DNA from: CBFGTV01 sp965652145
Lineage (GTDB): Bacteria; Bacillota; Clostridia; Peptostreptococcales; Natronincolaceae
Assembly: GCA_965652145.1 (NCBI GenBank)
Contig: CBFGTV010000003.1
Location: forward strand, 42,901 to 106,900
DNA: 64,000 bases
Reading direction: 5' to 3'
Shown here: positions 44,805 to 53,641 of the stretch, in pieces
Layout of the letters: each line of letters opens with the position of its first letter
Numbering within the stretch: the first letter of the stretch is position 1
Notes under the pieces: model-generated
The model's database searches: none
The model's input: the letters and a program-made list of their open reading frames with translations, nothing else
Told to the model about the DNA's origin: nothing
Position numbers and translations under genes: made by a program

Positions 44805-46910
44805 CTATGGAAGCAAATTTAAAGCCTCAAGCTCATCTGCAACATCCTTCATGCCTAATTTTTCCAAAGTTTCCCTGGTGGGGGCACCGGTTTTTTCATC
44901 CCATCCGTACTCCCGATAAAGCATTGTTAAGCCCAATTGCATATCTTCACGATCCATCTTAATCGTACCGGGTGTAAAGGGTTCTACATCTGGGTCCACA
45001 TCAAAGAGCCAATCTGGCATCATATCATGTTTGTTCCTCATATCAACAGTATTCATATTCTTTACCGTCAAGGCCCGGTGCAGGGTTGCTATTCTTTCAG
45101 CAGCGAGGTCCAGCTCCTCCTCGGTGGTATCCATTCCTGTTGCCATGCTGAAGAATTTTGCCTCCAGGGCGGTGTCTCCCCTGTAATTACGGCTCTTGGA
45201 GGGGGATACCACCATAGGCCACATCCAGTTACATAGGGTAATGGAATCGTGCAGGAAGTTTCGATCCAATGACCATTTGGCAAATTTAGCCTTATATTCA
45301 TTCATTGGTGTGTAGTTTTGCGGTTCATCCAAGGCATCAGGGGAGCCCCATACTTCACCGGCAATCTCTTTTAATATTTCAATGGGCAGACCCGCACCAA
45401 TAAAGTTCATGTGAGAATGGGACTGGCAGTCTCGATTAAACATACAGTTAATCAAGCTTCCCACCTGAGCCCCTGCTTCATTGCTATGATGTTTTGGGAA
45501 CCCTAAACCAGACCACAGGGAATAGGATGGATCCTTAGCAAAGTCTTCTTCAAAGTTCCATTTCTTGGCTACCCAGTAGCTTCCCTCTCCCAGTGTAGCA
45601 AATTCCCCTTCCTTTAGGGCAATTCTTCTATAAAATTCAATCAGAAATTGAGGTTCACCCTGTTCAATTAACTCCCAGGGAATACTGTTATATTCTTCTT
45701 CAGGCAATACCTTTTTCAATATTCCGGTGGTAAAGGCATATTTAAAGTCCTTTGGCAGCTGCATATAGTTGCTCCATACCCCGTAGTCGTCAGCCAATCT
45801 TGCTCCCAGACTTTTTGCTACTAAGGCCGTTACTCCATTCTTTTCACCATCAGAGTAGCCCTTCAGCATTACTAGCCCTGGCGAGGAGTAGCCGATACAC
45901 GTACTGGTGCCGTAGGGGGGCAACCCATATTTTTCAAGCTCCGGTACATACATATTACTTTGACATCGTATAGGACAGGAATGGCAGCCTCCCATTTTAA
46001 TGGTTCTTGATTCTGCCACGGGCCCCAGGTCAAATACTGCCTTCTGGGTTCGAAGCCCCACCTTGTTGGTTTCCCCTGGAGGACACTCTCCGGTTTCCAC
46101 CTTAGGGTTGGCAGCTCCCCAGAACAAGCCGTTTTGGGCTGTCCATCGAACTGCTGGATTATGGTACTCCGCCCAGGATTGGGGACTGTTGGGGACGACG
46201 TGCTGATTATTGGCCCCTACAATTTCGTCGGTAAAGTACTTATTTAGCTTCAGCCATTCCTGGGCCTTGCCCTCTGCTATGCTAACCGCCTGGGTTCCCA
46301 TTACACCAATGGCCTTTAAATTTTTAGAGCCTAAAATTCCGCCGTGGCCCCCTGCTGAATGGGAAATACTATTGACAATCAATGACAGGTTAACCATGTT
46401 TTCACCAGCCTGGCCTATGGAGGCCACACAGGAGCCCTCACCCAATTCCTCCGTCAAGGTTGCATTGGTTTCAACGGTTCCCTTTCCCCATAAATGTGAA
46501 GCGTCTTCAATGCTGACTTGATCATCCTCAATTTTGATCCATACAGGGCTGCTGGCCTTTCCCTCGACGATAATACCATCCCAGCCAGCAAATTTTAATA
46601 CTGGCCCAAAGTTTCCTCCCATATGGCTATCTGATACAGCATGATAGGGATTTGACGGAAGTAAGGATGTAATATTAGTTCGGCCGCTACAGGGAGCCCC
46701 GGTACCGGTAAGGGGCCCAACGGCAAATACAATCTTATTTGCCTCATCATAGGGCTTTGTTCCCTGGGGTACCTCATCAAACATTACCTTGTACCCAATT
46801 CCTGCACCACCTATAAAATCTTTATATTTAAGGGTATCCTCCACAGTAATTGCGCTTGTTGTTAAATTAACTCTTAATAATTTTCCTGTCCAACCAGTGA
46901 TTTTTGCCAT
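44805..46910 (-). CDS. Aldehyde ferredoxin oxidoreductase family protein
   Basis: 701-residue AOR-family enzyme with bis-pterin tungsten or molybdenum and one [4Fe-4S] cluster. It starts WTGKLLRVNLTT as the family does. The pterin-binding region SGRTNITSLLP and the cluster motif GCHSCPIRC (CX2CX3C) are present, with the fourth ligand likely in NCMFNRDCQSH. No signal peptide. The operon order ferredoxin, AOR, YdhW-like matches E. coli ydhYVW. Substrate is undetermined; archaeal AOR oxidises aldehydes with ferredoxin as acceptor. RBS AAAGGAGGAG. Confidence 0.93.
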   Translation of the reverse strand: MAKITGWTGKLLRVNLTTSAITVEDTLKYKDFIGGAGIGYKVMFDEVPQGTKPYDEANKIVFAVGPLTGTGAPCSGRTNITSLLPSNPYHAVSDSHMGGNFGPVLKFAGWDGIIVEGKASSPVWIKIEDDQVSIEDASHLWGKGTVETNATLTEELGEGSCVASIGQAGENMVNLSLIVNSISHSAGGHGGILGSKNLKAIGVMGTQAVSIAEGKAQEWLKLNKYFTDEIVGANNQHVVPNSPQSWAEYHNPAVRWTAQNGLFWGAANPKVETGECPPGETNKVGLRTQKAVFDLGPVAESRTIKMGGCHSCPIRCQSNMYVPELEKYGLPPYGTSTCIGYSSPGLVMLKGYSDGEKNGVTALVAKSLGARLADDYGVWSNYMQLPKDFKYAFTTGILKKVLPEEEYNSIPWELIEQGEPQFLIEFYRRIALKEGEFATLGEGSYWVAKKWNFEEDFAKDPSYSLWSGLGFPKHHSNEAGAQVGSLINCMFNRDCQSHSHMNFIGAGLPIEILKEIAGEVWGSPDALDEPQNYTPMNEYKAKFAKWSLDRNFLHDSITLCNWMWPMVVSPSKSRNYRGDTALEAKFFSMATGMDTTEEELDLAAERIATLHRALTVKNMNTVDMRNKHDMMPDWLFDVDPDVEPFTPGTIKMDREDMQLGLTMLYREYGWDEKTGAPTRETLEKLGMKDVADELEALNLLP

Positions 46911-46934
46911 CTATCTTCTCCTCCTTTTCTGGTA

Positions 46935-47603
46935 TTAAGCAAAGCTGTATCCGTGCTTCTTCATTACACGGCTTACTTCTTCCCAGGGAATAACTCTCAA
47001 TGCTCCCGTACAGCAATGCTCGGCGCAGGCACCGCATAAAATACATTTTGTAGACTTTCCTGTTTCTGAATCAACAGTGGGTAAATGCCATGGGCACGCC
47101 TCTGTACACATACCGCAGCCTACACATTTTTCAACATTGACTACCCTGGTACCAGTATTTGGGGCAGCTTCAATGGCACCAACAGGACAGGCCTTGCCAC
47201 AGGCAGGCTCACTACACTGCTTGCAGGTTTCTGGTGTCATTAGGAAGTTTCCAAAGTGTCCATCCTCATAACGATAGTTGCTGCTGGGCTTTTCGGTGGT
47301 ACCGAAATAAAAGCTTCGGCTTACCTTAACCCTGGCAAGTTTGGCACTGGCCTTTCCATCATTGGCAACGGTACAGGCCATTTCACAGCGCTGACAGCCG
47401 GAACAGCGGCTTCTGTCTGCAATTAATAGTCCTGTAGCCAGGGCATAGCCCGTTACATCCTCCTCCTTGGGTGAACAGCCAAACAGGCTAAGGACAGAAT
47501 AGGATACAGCAATACCCGCCATTCCCTTTCCTGTCATTTTCAAAAACTCTCTTCTTGTGCTGGTTCTCTCCAGAAAGCTCTTTTTTTCGTTTTCTAACAT
47601 CAT
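46935..47603 (-). CDS. Tat-signal 4Fe-4S ferredoxin-type electron-transfer subunit
   Basis: 222-residue iron-sulfur protein. The N-terminus has a twin-arginine signal (STRREFLKM followed by a hydrophobic stretch and SLFGC, a possible lipobox). Four cysteine clusters follow: CSGCQRCEMAC, CKQCSEPACGKAC, CVGCGMCTEAC and CILCGACAEHC, so up to four [4Fe-4S] clusters, as in DmsB/NrfC/YdhY proteins. It should carry electrons for the AOR-family enzyme encoded next. A Tat signal on the ferredoxin but not on the AOR raises the question of where the complex works. Confidence 0.92.
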   Translation of the reverse strand: MMLENEKKSFLERTSTRREFLKMTGKGMAGIAVSYSVLSLFGCSPKEEDVTGYALATGLLIADRSRCSGCQRCEMACTVANDGKASAKLARVKVSRSFYFGTTEKPSSNYRYEDGHFGNFLMTPETCKQCSEPACGKACPVGAIEAAPNTGTRVVNVEKCVGCGMCTEACPWHLPTVDSETGKSTKCILCGACAEHCCTGALRVIPWEEVSRVMKKHGYSFA

Positions 47604-47737
47604 ATCTCTCCCTCCTATTTATTAAATTCAACCCTGTTCCTGCTGAAGGCAATTTTGTTAATAAAGTATTAACCTTACTGCCCCCTATTTATATAATGCC
47701 TATTACGGCATACCCCCGGGGAAGCTATTTATTGTCT

Positions 47738-48754
47738 TTAGGCCTTTCCAAAGCCGCAGACCGGATAAGTACATGGATTACAGTGGGTACACAGTCCACC
47801 ATGTCCTAGTCTTGCAATATCTGCTTTTGTAACTGTTTCACCGGCTAATAACCGGGGAAAAATCAAATCGAAAATAGTTGTTTTGTGATACATACCACAG
47901 CCAGGTATACCAACAATGGGAATTTCTCCTTGATAGGCCAGCATCAACATGGCACCAGGTAGCACCGGAGCCCCATAGCTTACCACCCTTGCACCGGTTA
48001 ACCTGATTCCATCAGGTGTGACATCATCTGGGTCCACCGACATGCCTCCAGAGGTAATAACCATTTCACAGCCCGCCTCTATTAATTTATTAATGCCTTC
48101 GGCTATCAATCGGGCATCATCTGGTGCATAAATTATTTTTTCAAGGGTTGAACCGTAATGGTTCACCTTTTCTTGAAAAACCTTTGCAAACCGATCTTCG
48201 ATTCTGCCATAATAGACTTCGTTGCCTGTTACCACTGCTCCCACCCTCATGGCCCTATAGGGTTTTACAGCAATTATTTCCTTCCCATAGCAAAGGTCCT
48301 CTACAGCCTCAACCTTGCTTTTATCGGTTACCAAAGGAATGATTCTGGTGCCGGCCACAATCTGATTTTTAGCTACAGGGGTATTATTGTGAAGCACAGC
48401 CATGCAAACATCCTCGATATTGTTGATTTTATCCAGCATTTCAACGTCTACCTTTAACAGGCCGTCATATTCTGCAATGAAGTTTACCTTCCCCTCACTG
48501 GGGTCCTGAAAACGTATACCTACCCCACCTGCTGACCGGGCCATTCTGACGGCGGCTTGATTTTCATGAATTTGATGATCCCCCAGCTCCAGAAGGTAAA
48601 TGTACTCCTTGCCCATATCCTTGAGCCTTTCAATGTCTTCATCCTGTATAATGTGGCCCTTTTTAAAGGCAGCACCCTTAAATTCACCTGTAATTTGGGT
48701 TAAATCGTGGGCCAAAACCATTCCTACACTTTCTTCCACCTTCACCTTCTTCAT
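47738..48754 (-). CDS. Molybdopterin-binding protein, MoeA-like
   Basis: 338-residue molybdopterin-binding (MoCF_biosynth) protein. The pterin-binding core is MRVGAVVTGNEVYYGRI and CEMVITSGGMSVDPDDVTPDGIR, as in MoeA/MogA. The C-terminus adds a cysteine-rich tail, LCTHCNPCTYPVCGFGKA, not usual in MoeA and possibly a metal site. It likely inserts molybdate or tungstate for the AOR enzyme downstream. It lies directly after a molybdenum-cofactor riboswitch, which supports the assignment. Confidence 0.9.
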   Translation of the reverse strand: MKKVKVEESVGMVLAHDLTQITGEFKGAAFKKGHIIQDEDIERLKDMGKEYIYLLELGDHQIHENQAAVRMARSAGGVGIRFQDPSEGKVNFIAEYDGLLKVDVEMLDKINNIEDVCMAVLHNNTPVAKNQIVAGTRIIPLVTDKSKVEAVEDLCYGKEIIAVKPYRAMRVGAVVTGNEVYYGRIEDRFAKVFQEKVNHYGSTLEKIIYAPDDARLIAEGINKLIEAGCEMVITSGGMSVDPDDVTPDGIRLTGARVVSYGAPVLPGAMLMLAYQGEIPIVGIPGCGMYHKTTIFDLIFPRLLAGETVTKADIARLGHGGLCTHCNPCTYPVCGFGKA

Positions 48755-48821
48755 TGCCTACCTCCTATTGCTATTTACTCTTTCAGGCAGTTAACCTTTT
48801 GGGGAGACTTATTTTAACAAT

Positions 48822-48853
48822 AAAAAAGCCCCTTTATCATTGCATAAAGGAGC
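48822..48853 (-). terminator. Moco riboswitch terminator
   Basis: Minus-strand GCTCCTTTAT pairs with ATAAAGGGGC across a 6-base loop, followed by six T. The GCTCC arm overlaps the 3' strand of aptamer helix P1. Confidence 0.85.
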
Positions 48854-48982
48854 AAGCCTGCCTTAATGGCAAACTAACATACTGATCTGGCTCCTTTCCT
48901 CAGGGGAGGCATTATCGTTTCCAATAATACCCTATCGGCAAACCAACCATGGAGGTAACTCTACAGGCAGGAGTGCTCGGAG
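48849..48982 (-). promoter_or_regulatory. Molybdenum/tungsten cofactor riboswitch
   Basis: The minus strand shows the Moco RNA motif landmarks: CTCCGAGC at the 5' end, GGTTTGCCGATAGGG, ATAATGCCTCCC, GAGGAAAGGAGCCAGA, and a closing GGCAGGCTTGCTC that pairs with GAGCACTCCTGCC. It precedes a MoeA-like gene and an AOR operon, the expected targets. Variants lacking helix P3 have been proposed to sense the tungsten cofactor, and a tungsten-type AOR follows, so the ligand may be either cofactor. Confidence 0.85.
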
Positions 48983-49027
48983 TAATTGATTTTTATTTCA
49001 ATTGAGAAAAATACTTCTATAATACTT

Positions 49028-49056
49028 ATGTTAATTTATTAACTTTATTTTGTCAA
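49028..49056 (-). promoter_or_regulatory. Promoter of the Moco riboswitch operon
   Basis: TTGACA (49056-49051), 17-base spacer, TAACAT (49033-49028), in the spacer after xdhC. Confidence 0.6.
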
Positions 49057-49075
49057 TCTTTAATTTAGTGTGGTC

Positions 49076-50146
49076 TTATAATCCAAGGGGTTCAATGGCC
49101 ACCTGCATCACACCACCACACACCATCCCTTCATCTTCAGCCATTTGACCTGTCATATCTACGGTTTTAAGCATATATTTTCCCTTATCAATAGCCCCAT
49201 AGGCTGTTGTAATCACCTCTGCCTCGCTGCAGCCTCCACCAATACTACCCAGTGTTCTGCCATCGGGCCATACAATCATTTTTGCCCCTGCCTTTCTGGG
49301 TACCGAGCCCTTGGCAGACAAAATGGTGATCAATGCCCTGGGCTGATCCTTTTTTTCTATTAATTCCCATAGCACCTCTCGGTCATATTCGGGCCAGTTA
49401 ATTTTTTCTGCCCTTAGGTCCTCTGGCTTTCCACCCCTTCTTCTGTAGCTTATAACCTCTGCAATAATGGCAATGGCAATTTCATCAGGGGTTACGGCAC
49501 CAATGTCCAACCCAATGGGGGCATTCACCCTACTCACCTGTTCTTTGTCATACCCCTCCTCCAGAAGCAGTTCCTTAACACTCTTTACCCTTTTCTTGGA
49601 GCCAATCATCCCCGTATAGGCTGTTTGGTACTTCATTACCTCTTTTAGGCAAACAAGGTCGTGCCGATGGCCTCTGGTAACGATTACAACATAGGTCGAC
49701 CTATTTAATTGCAATTGTTGGAAGCAGCTTTGAAAGTCCTGGCAAATTACCTGGTCAGCTAAGGGGAATCTTCCCCTGTTGGCAAAGGAAGGACGGTCGT
49801 CTACCACTGTTACCACAAAGCCTGCACGATTTCCCAGTTCAGCCAGGGGCTTTGCAATATGTCCCCCACCCAATATAATGAGCCGTGGCTCCGGGTAATA
49901 GGGTTCCGCCAGTATGGCCAATTTCTCATCATATTGCAGTTTTCCTGTGGTTAAGGCGGCCTTAGCCATCGCCAAGGGCTCCCCTTCGGCTATTGCCCCT
50001 GGATTCAGTATGAAATCCTCCTCAAAAATTACCTTTTGAATGGAATCCCGCTCATTTTTTTCACCTTTTTTTATCTGGGTGACAACGACCGCCTTGCTGC
50101 CGTTGTTCAAGGAATCCATCAGAGTTTCATAGATATTTGATGTCAT
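49076..50146 (-). CDS. xdhC: XdhC/CoxI-family molybdoenzyme maturation protein
   Basis: 356-residue XdhC-type protein, a factor that handles the sulfurated molybdenum cofactor for hydroxylases. A Rossmann domain (LIILGGGHIAKPLAELGNRAG, in two parts, about 87-107; VTVVDDRPSFANRGRFP; GMIGSKKRV) is followed by a CoxI-type domain at the C-terminus (GSVPRKAGAKMIV, GSIGGGCSEAEV). The CoxI domain is usually N-terminal, so the order is inverted here. It overlaps dinB by four bases and precedes the Moco-riboswitch operon on the same strand. No xanthine dehydrogenase structural gene is seen. Confidence 0.9.
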   Translation of the reverse strand: MTSNIYETLMDSLNNGSKAVVVTQIKKGEKNERDSIQKVIFEEDFILNPGAIAEGEPLAMAKAALTTGKLQYDEKLAILAEPYYPEPRLIILGGGHIAKPLAELGNRAGFVVTVVDDRPSFANRGRFPLADQVICQDFQSCFQQLQLNRSTYVVIVTRGHRHDLVCLKEVMKYQTAYTGMIGSKKRVKSVKELLLEEGYDKEQVSRVNAPIGLDIGAVTPDEIAIAIIAEVISYRRRGGKPEDLRAEKINWPEYDREVLWELIEKKDQPRALITILSAKGSVPRKAGAKMIVWPDGRTLGSIGGGCSEAEVITTAYGAIDKGKYMLKTVDMTGQMAEDEGMVCGGVMQVAIEPLGL

Positions 50147-51219
50147 TTCTTTTTCTCCTCCTTCTCTTGATCCTGATTAAAAAAAGAAAGCTGTTCAGGT
50201 ACAATTTCATCGGTTAAATTTGATACAGCCAATCCAATCAGCCTTATGCCCATTTCAAGGCTGATTCCAGCCAGCAGGGCCAGGGCCACTTGATAAATCT
50301 CATTTTTCTGATCGGTATAGGTCATCAATGTTTTACGCTTTGTATGATTCTCAAAGGCGGCAGTTTTGATCTTTAGTGTTATGGTTTTAGCAGAAAGGCA
50401 ATGATTTTTCAAATAAGTGGAAATTTCCTCAGAAAAGGCCAATAGATGACTTTTAAGCAGTTCCCTGTCCTGGGTATCTTGATCAAGGGTAGTTTCCCGA
50501 CCAATTGATTTTCTTTCACGGCTGGGCTCTACGGGTCGATGATCAATACCCCTGATTCGATCATATACCTCCTGTCCACTTTTTCCGAGGTAATGAATCA
50601 GATAATCCTGTGGCAGCTGCATTAAATCCTCTATTGTAAATATTCCTATTTGATTTAGCTTATTGGCTGTTTTTACTCCAATTCCATGGACCTTCTGAAT
50701 GGGCAAAGGCAACAGCAATCCTGGAATCATATCCCTTGTAATAACAGTAAAGCCATTGGGCTTGTTCCAGTCGGAGGCCAGCTTAGCTAAAAATTTGTTA
50801 TAGGATACCCCAACGGAAATCGTTAATCCGGTTCGCCTTAAAACCTCTTTTTTGATCCTTTGACCCAGGGTCTCTGGCTCTAATGACAACCCTGACACGT
50901 CTAAATAGGCTTCATCCAACGACAAGGGCTCTACTTGATCGGTTATTTCATAAAATACAGCAAAAACCTTCCGGGAAGCCTCTTTATACCGCCTGTGCCG
51001 TGGAGGAATAAAAATGGCATGGGGACACCTTTGCCTGGCTAAATAGGTTGGCATGGCAGAATGTATCCCAAATTTCCTGGCTTCGTAGGAACAGGTGGCC
51101 ACAACCCCTCTTCCACCAGTTCCCCCCACCACCACGGGCTTACCCAAAAGGGCCGGATTATCCACCTGTTCCACAGAGGCAAAAAAGGCATCTAAATCCA
51201 CATGTATAATTGATCTCAA
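50143..51219 (-). CDS. dinB: DNA polymerase IV (Y family)
   Basis: 358-residue translesion polymerase. Catalytic acidic residues lie in HVDLDAFFASVEQ (residues about 6-18) and SLDEAYLDVS (about 102-111). VGVSYNKFLAKLASDWNKP and helix-hairpin-helix VHGIGVKTANKLNQIGI follow, and a little-finger domain ends in QLSFF, a beta-clamp binding motif. The start is TTG 51219 with AGGTGA seven bases upstream. The stop overlaps xdhC by four bases. Confidence 0.95.
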   Translation of the reverse strand: MRSIIHVDLDAFFASVEQVDNPALLGKPVVVGGTGGRGVVATCSYEARKFGIHSAMPTYLARQRCPHAIFIPPRHRRYKEASRKVFAVFYEITDQVEPLSLDEAYLDVSGLSLEPETLGQRIKKEVLRRTGLTISVGVSYNKFLAKLASDWNKPNGFTVITRDMIPGLLLPLPIQKVHGIGVKTANKLNQIGIFTIEDLMQLPQDYLIHYLGKSGQEVYDRIRGIDHRPVEPSRERKSIGRETTLDQDTQDRELLKSHLLAFSEEISTYLKNHCLSAKTITLKIKTAAFENHTKRKTLMTYTDQKNEIYQVALALLAGISLEMGIRLIGLAVSNLTDEIVPEQLSFFNQDQEKEEKKK

Positions 51220-51463
51220 GGGGTACTCACCTCTTTAATTTTGATTTGAAAAATTTAAGAAAACCCCCTCTATCCTTCGACTTTGATTCTACTTCTTTTT
51301 TCAGTGGCTGTCAAACCTAACCGATTGAAAAGGTACAGCAACTTTATGATCAAATAGTCTCATTTTTTCTTGAAATTTTCTGTAATTTATTGTCGATATT
51401 TTTTTATTAGGTCTTTTGTAATATAATAGTATAAAAGGCTTAGCTATCAAGGTGGTGACAAAG

Positions 51464-52039
51464 GTGAACGAGAAGCTTTACAAGCTAAAAAGCATGGTTT
51501 ACGGCTTAGAAAGAAACCCCGATGCCGACTCACGAATTAAGCTGCTTCAAGATATTATTAGCTGTGCGGAGGCCTTTCGAGAGGATTTGGTTAAAAAGAC
51601 CCATCAGAAGGCCACTTCACCAGAACAGCAGCTTAAACTAGAAAAGATTTCTGAGGAAGTTTTTTTATATCGGCCTGTATTAGTAAAAAATTATTATGAG
51701 GGAGATTATTTAGAGCGATTTTCCGCCATTAGAACCTCTGATTTGAAAAGCAGCGGTACACTTGATACCCATAATAGGTTTTGGGAGGCCCATGAGGTAA
51801 TCAACGGTAATATATTTGCTTCGGTTCCTCTAGCCCTCTTAAGTCATGCCCAAGCCCCCAGGCTAATGGGCTTTCATTGGGAAAAGGTCCACGTAGATGT
51901 TTATGAGATTGGAAAAGCCGGGCAGTTAAGCATGTCAAAGACTGATATTATTAACTCAGTCAGCAAAATGTTTGAGCATTATTTACTGGTCAGGGAAAAA
52001 TATGGTGATATTTTCATGGTACTCCATTATAAAATATAG
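51464..52039 (+). CDS. Uncharacterised protein
   Basis: 191-residue soluble protein of no recognised family. It has a helical N-terminus (residues 1-70, EKLYKLKSMVYGLERN), then RTSDLKSSGTLDTHNRFWEAHEVI and a His/Trp-rich middle (LMGFHWEKVHVDVYEIG), ending HYLLVREKYGDIFMVLHYKI. No membrane segment, signal peptide or known catalytic motif was found. GTG 51464 follows AAGGTGGTG; a TATAAT box is visible about 40 bases upstream. A bidirectional terminator closes the gene, so it is monocistronic. Confidence 0.7.
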   Translation: MNEKLYKLKSMVYGLERNPDADSRIKLLQDIISCAEAFREDLVKKTHQKATSPEQQLKLEKISEEVFLYRPVLVKNYYEGDYLERFSAIRTSDLKSSGTLDTHNRFWEAHEVINGNIFASVPLALLSHAQAPRLMGFHWEKVHVDVYEIGKAGQLSMSKTDIINSVSKMFEHYLLVREKYGDIFMVLHYKI

Positions 52040-52045
52040 TTAATA

Positions 52046-52083
52046 AAAGACAGTCTACCTCGCTTCTATCGGTAGACTGTCTT
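52046..52083. terminator. Bidirectional terminator
   Basis: AAGACAGTCTACC pairs with GGTAGACTGTCTT around a 12-base loop, between two convergent genes. Confidence 0.85.
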
Positions 52084-52100
52084 ATTAGTTTTTTTATTTT

Positions 52101-53183
52101 TTAGCCCTCGTAGACCAGCCCTGGTTGTCCATTATCTTTTAAATATTCCCCCCTGGCCTCCCTAACGGCTTCTGTCAGTTCGCTAAAGCTCATATTCATC
52201 CCCTTATGATGATTCTCCTTCCAAACCCAGGGCAGCCTTCTTTGAATACTGGCTGCCAAGCTTTCCATTGCCTCTTCTTTATTAGTTCTAAATTGATGAT
52301 AGCGATTATCTGCGGTTCTGAATATCACCATAGGGTTTTTTACTCTTATAAATAGATTGGTTCGAAGGGTGCTGACCTCAGGAAATACACAAACCACATC
52401 CTCTATTTTAATAGCGGTTCTATAAAGGGCCAGCTTTTCTGCAATAATAATCCAGTTTTTTGTCACCTTCAGCTGATCCTTATAATTTAAAATAGGTTCT
52501 TCGGCCATTTCTCGATCAAAGGCTTCTGCCTCCCTGGGGCTGGTGACATACTTTTCCACCTGCCTTCTGAATTTTTTAAGATTCTTCATGGTTCCCAGGA
52601 CTACTATTATGATTAAAGTTAACAGTATAAAAACCAAGGTATAGACCATGGCATTTTCTGCCCCTGGGGAAGCTATAGGCGCTCCGATATCTAATACATA
52701 GGGCCAAAGGAGCTCATCTAATTGCTCGCTCGATAAGCTTCTACCCATGCTGTAGTTGATGTATTCATGGGCAAACCCCTTCAGCTCAGAATTAATAGCC
52801 ATGATTCTGCCTGTGGTATTCATGATATAGGCTTCAGGCAATTTCTCCCCCGTATAATTGATAATTTGCTGAGCTTTTCTTGAATCGTAGGAGGGGATTT
52901 TTACCGTCACCAGCTTATCGCCTAAAAAGGTCAGACTGTAGCGGGCTGTTCCGTCTGTATCCTCTGCATAAAAATCTGACAGGATGCCAATGGCCATGGT
53001 AAAATATTCACCCTTGGCTCCTGCTATGTCAGACTGTGAATTCAAGTCAATAAACTTAGCTTCTTCAGTAGCTCCAGCGGCAAAAAAAATAATCAATCCA
53101 ACCAGAATAATAACAATTGGAGACAATCTTTTTACTTGTTTTTTAATAATTCCTCTTTCATAATCCAGTACATAATTCGACAT
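52101..53183 (-). CDS. Uncharacterised membrane protein with two helices
   Basis: 360-residue protein. Helix 1 at about residues 22-37 (IVIILVGLIIFFAAGA) and helix 2 at about 178-196 (VYTLVFILLTLIIIVVLG) enclose an extracytoplasmic region of about 140 residues. A cytoplasmic part of about 160 residues follows, with KYVTSPREAEAFDREMAEEP and LRTNLFIRVKNPMVIFRTADNRYHQFRTNKEE, which looks like a PH-like strand-rich fold. The layout is seen in several unnamed Firmicutes proteins. RBS GGAGGCC. No function is proposed. Confidence 0.7.
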   Translation of the reverse strand: MSNYVLDYERGIIKKQVKRLSPIVIILVGLIIFFAAGATEEAKFIDLNSQSDIAGAKGEYFTMAIGILSDFYAEDTDGTARYSLTFLGDKLVTVKIPSYDSRKAQQIINYTGEKLPEAYIMNTTGRIMAINSELKGFAHEYINYSMGRSLSSEQLDELLWPYVLDIGAPIASPGAENAMVYTLVFILLTLIIIVVLGTMKNLKKFRRQVEKYVTSPREAEAFDREMAEEPILNYKDQLKVTKNWIIIAEKLALYRTAIKIEDVVCVFPEVSTLRTNLFIRVKNPMVIFRTADNRYHQFRTNKEEAMESLAASIQRRLPWVWKENHHKGMNMSFSELTEAVREARGEYLKDNGQPGLVYEG

Positions 53184-53454
53184 AATGGCCTCCTGTTTTT
53201 AATTTAATTATTGCCAATCTAACCTTTAATCCCAATTAAAATTTAAAGATATTCGACTCAAACCAAATATATATTTATTATTAAATGATATATTAGTTTT
53301 TTCTCGGATGTCAAGTTTTGTTATAAACTCTATATACGTTGGGTTTTATCCCTGGTTGATGAATACCTCCTCTACCTTGTGCCAAAAAAATTGACTCTGG
53401 CCTTATCTTTCAGATGACACAAGATACAAGAAAATACTGTTGGAAAAGCGAATA

Positions 53455-53545
53455 AACTCAAGGGCAAAACTATTTAATGTCAGGAACGCAGAGCGATAGG
53501 ATCTAAGGTATAGATGATGCACTATGATAGTCTAGCTGCCAGAAG
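53455..53545 (+). promoter_or_regulatory. Orphan c-di-GMP-I (GEMM)-like riboswitch, possibly decayed
   Basis: The plus strand shows GEMM-I segments in the right order: CTCAAGGGCAAAAC, GTCAGGAACGCAGAGC, GGATCTAAGG and a closing TCTAGCTGCCAGAAG. Helix P2, normally capped by a GNRA loop, is poorly formed (TATTTAAT). There is no plus-strand gene for the next 3.6 kb; the following genes are on the minus strand. It may be a relic whose gene was displaced, or an independent small RNA. Confidence 0.55.
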
Positions 53546-53550
53546 TCTAA

Positions 53551-53588
53551 ATAAAGGCCTGCCCTTTTTTATATGAGGCAGGCCTTTA
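53551..53588. terminator. Strong hairpin after protease-inhibitor operon
   Basis: TAAAGGCCTGCC pairs with GGCAGGCCTTTA around a 14-base loop. TTTA follows on the minus strand, ending the inhibitor gene; the hairpin also directly follows the GEMM-like RNA on the plus strand. Confidence 0.7.
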
Positions 53589-53641
53589 TCGTAGTTACCG
53601 TTTAGGTATCAATACCATGCTTTTGCTATTACTCGTACAAG

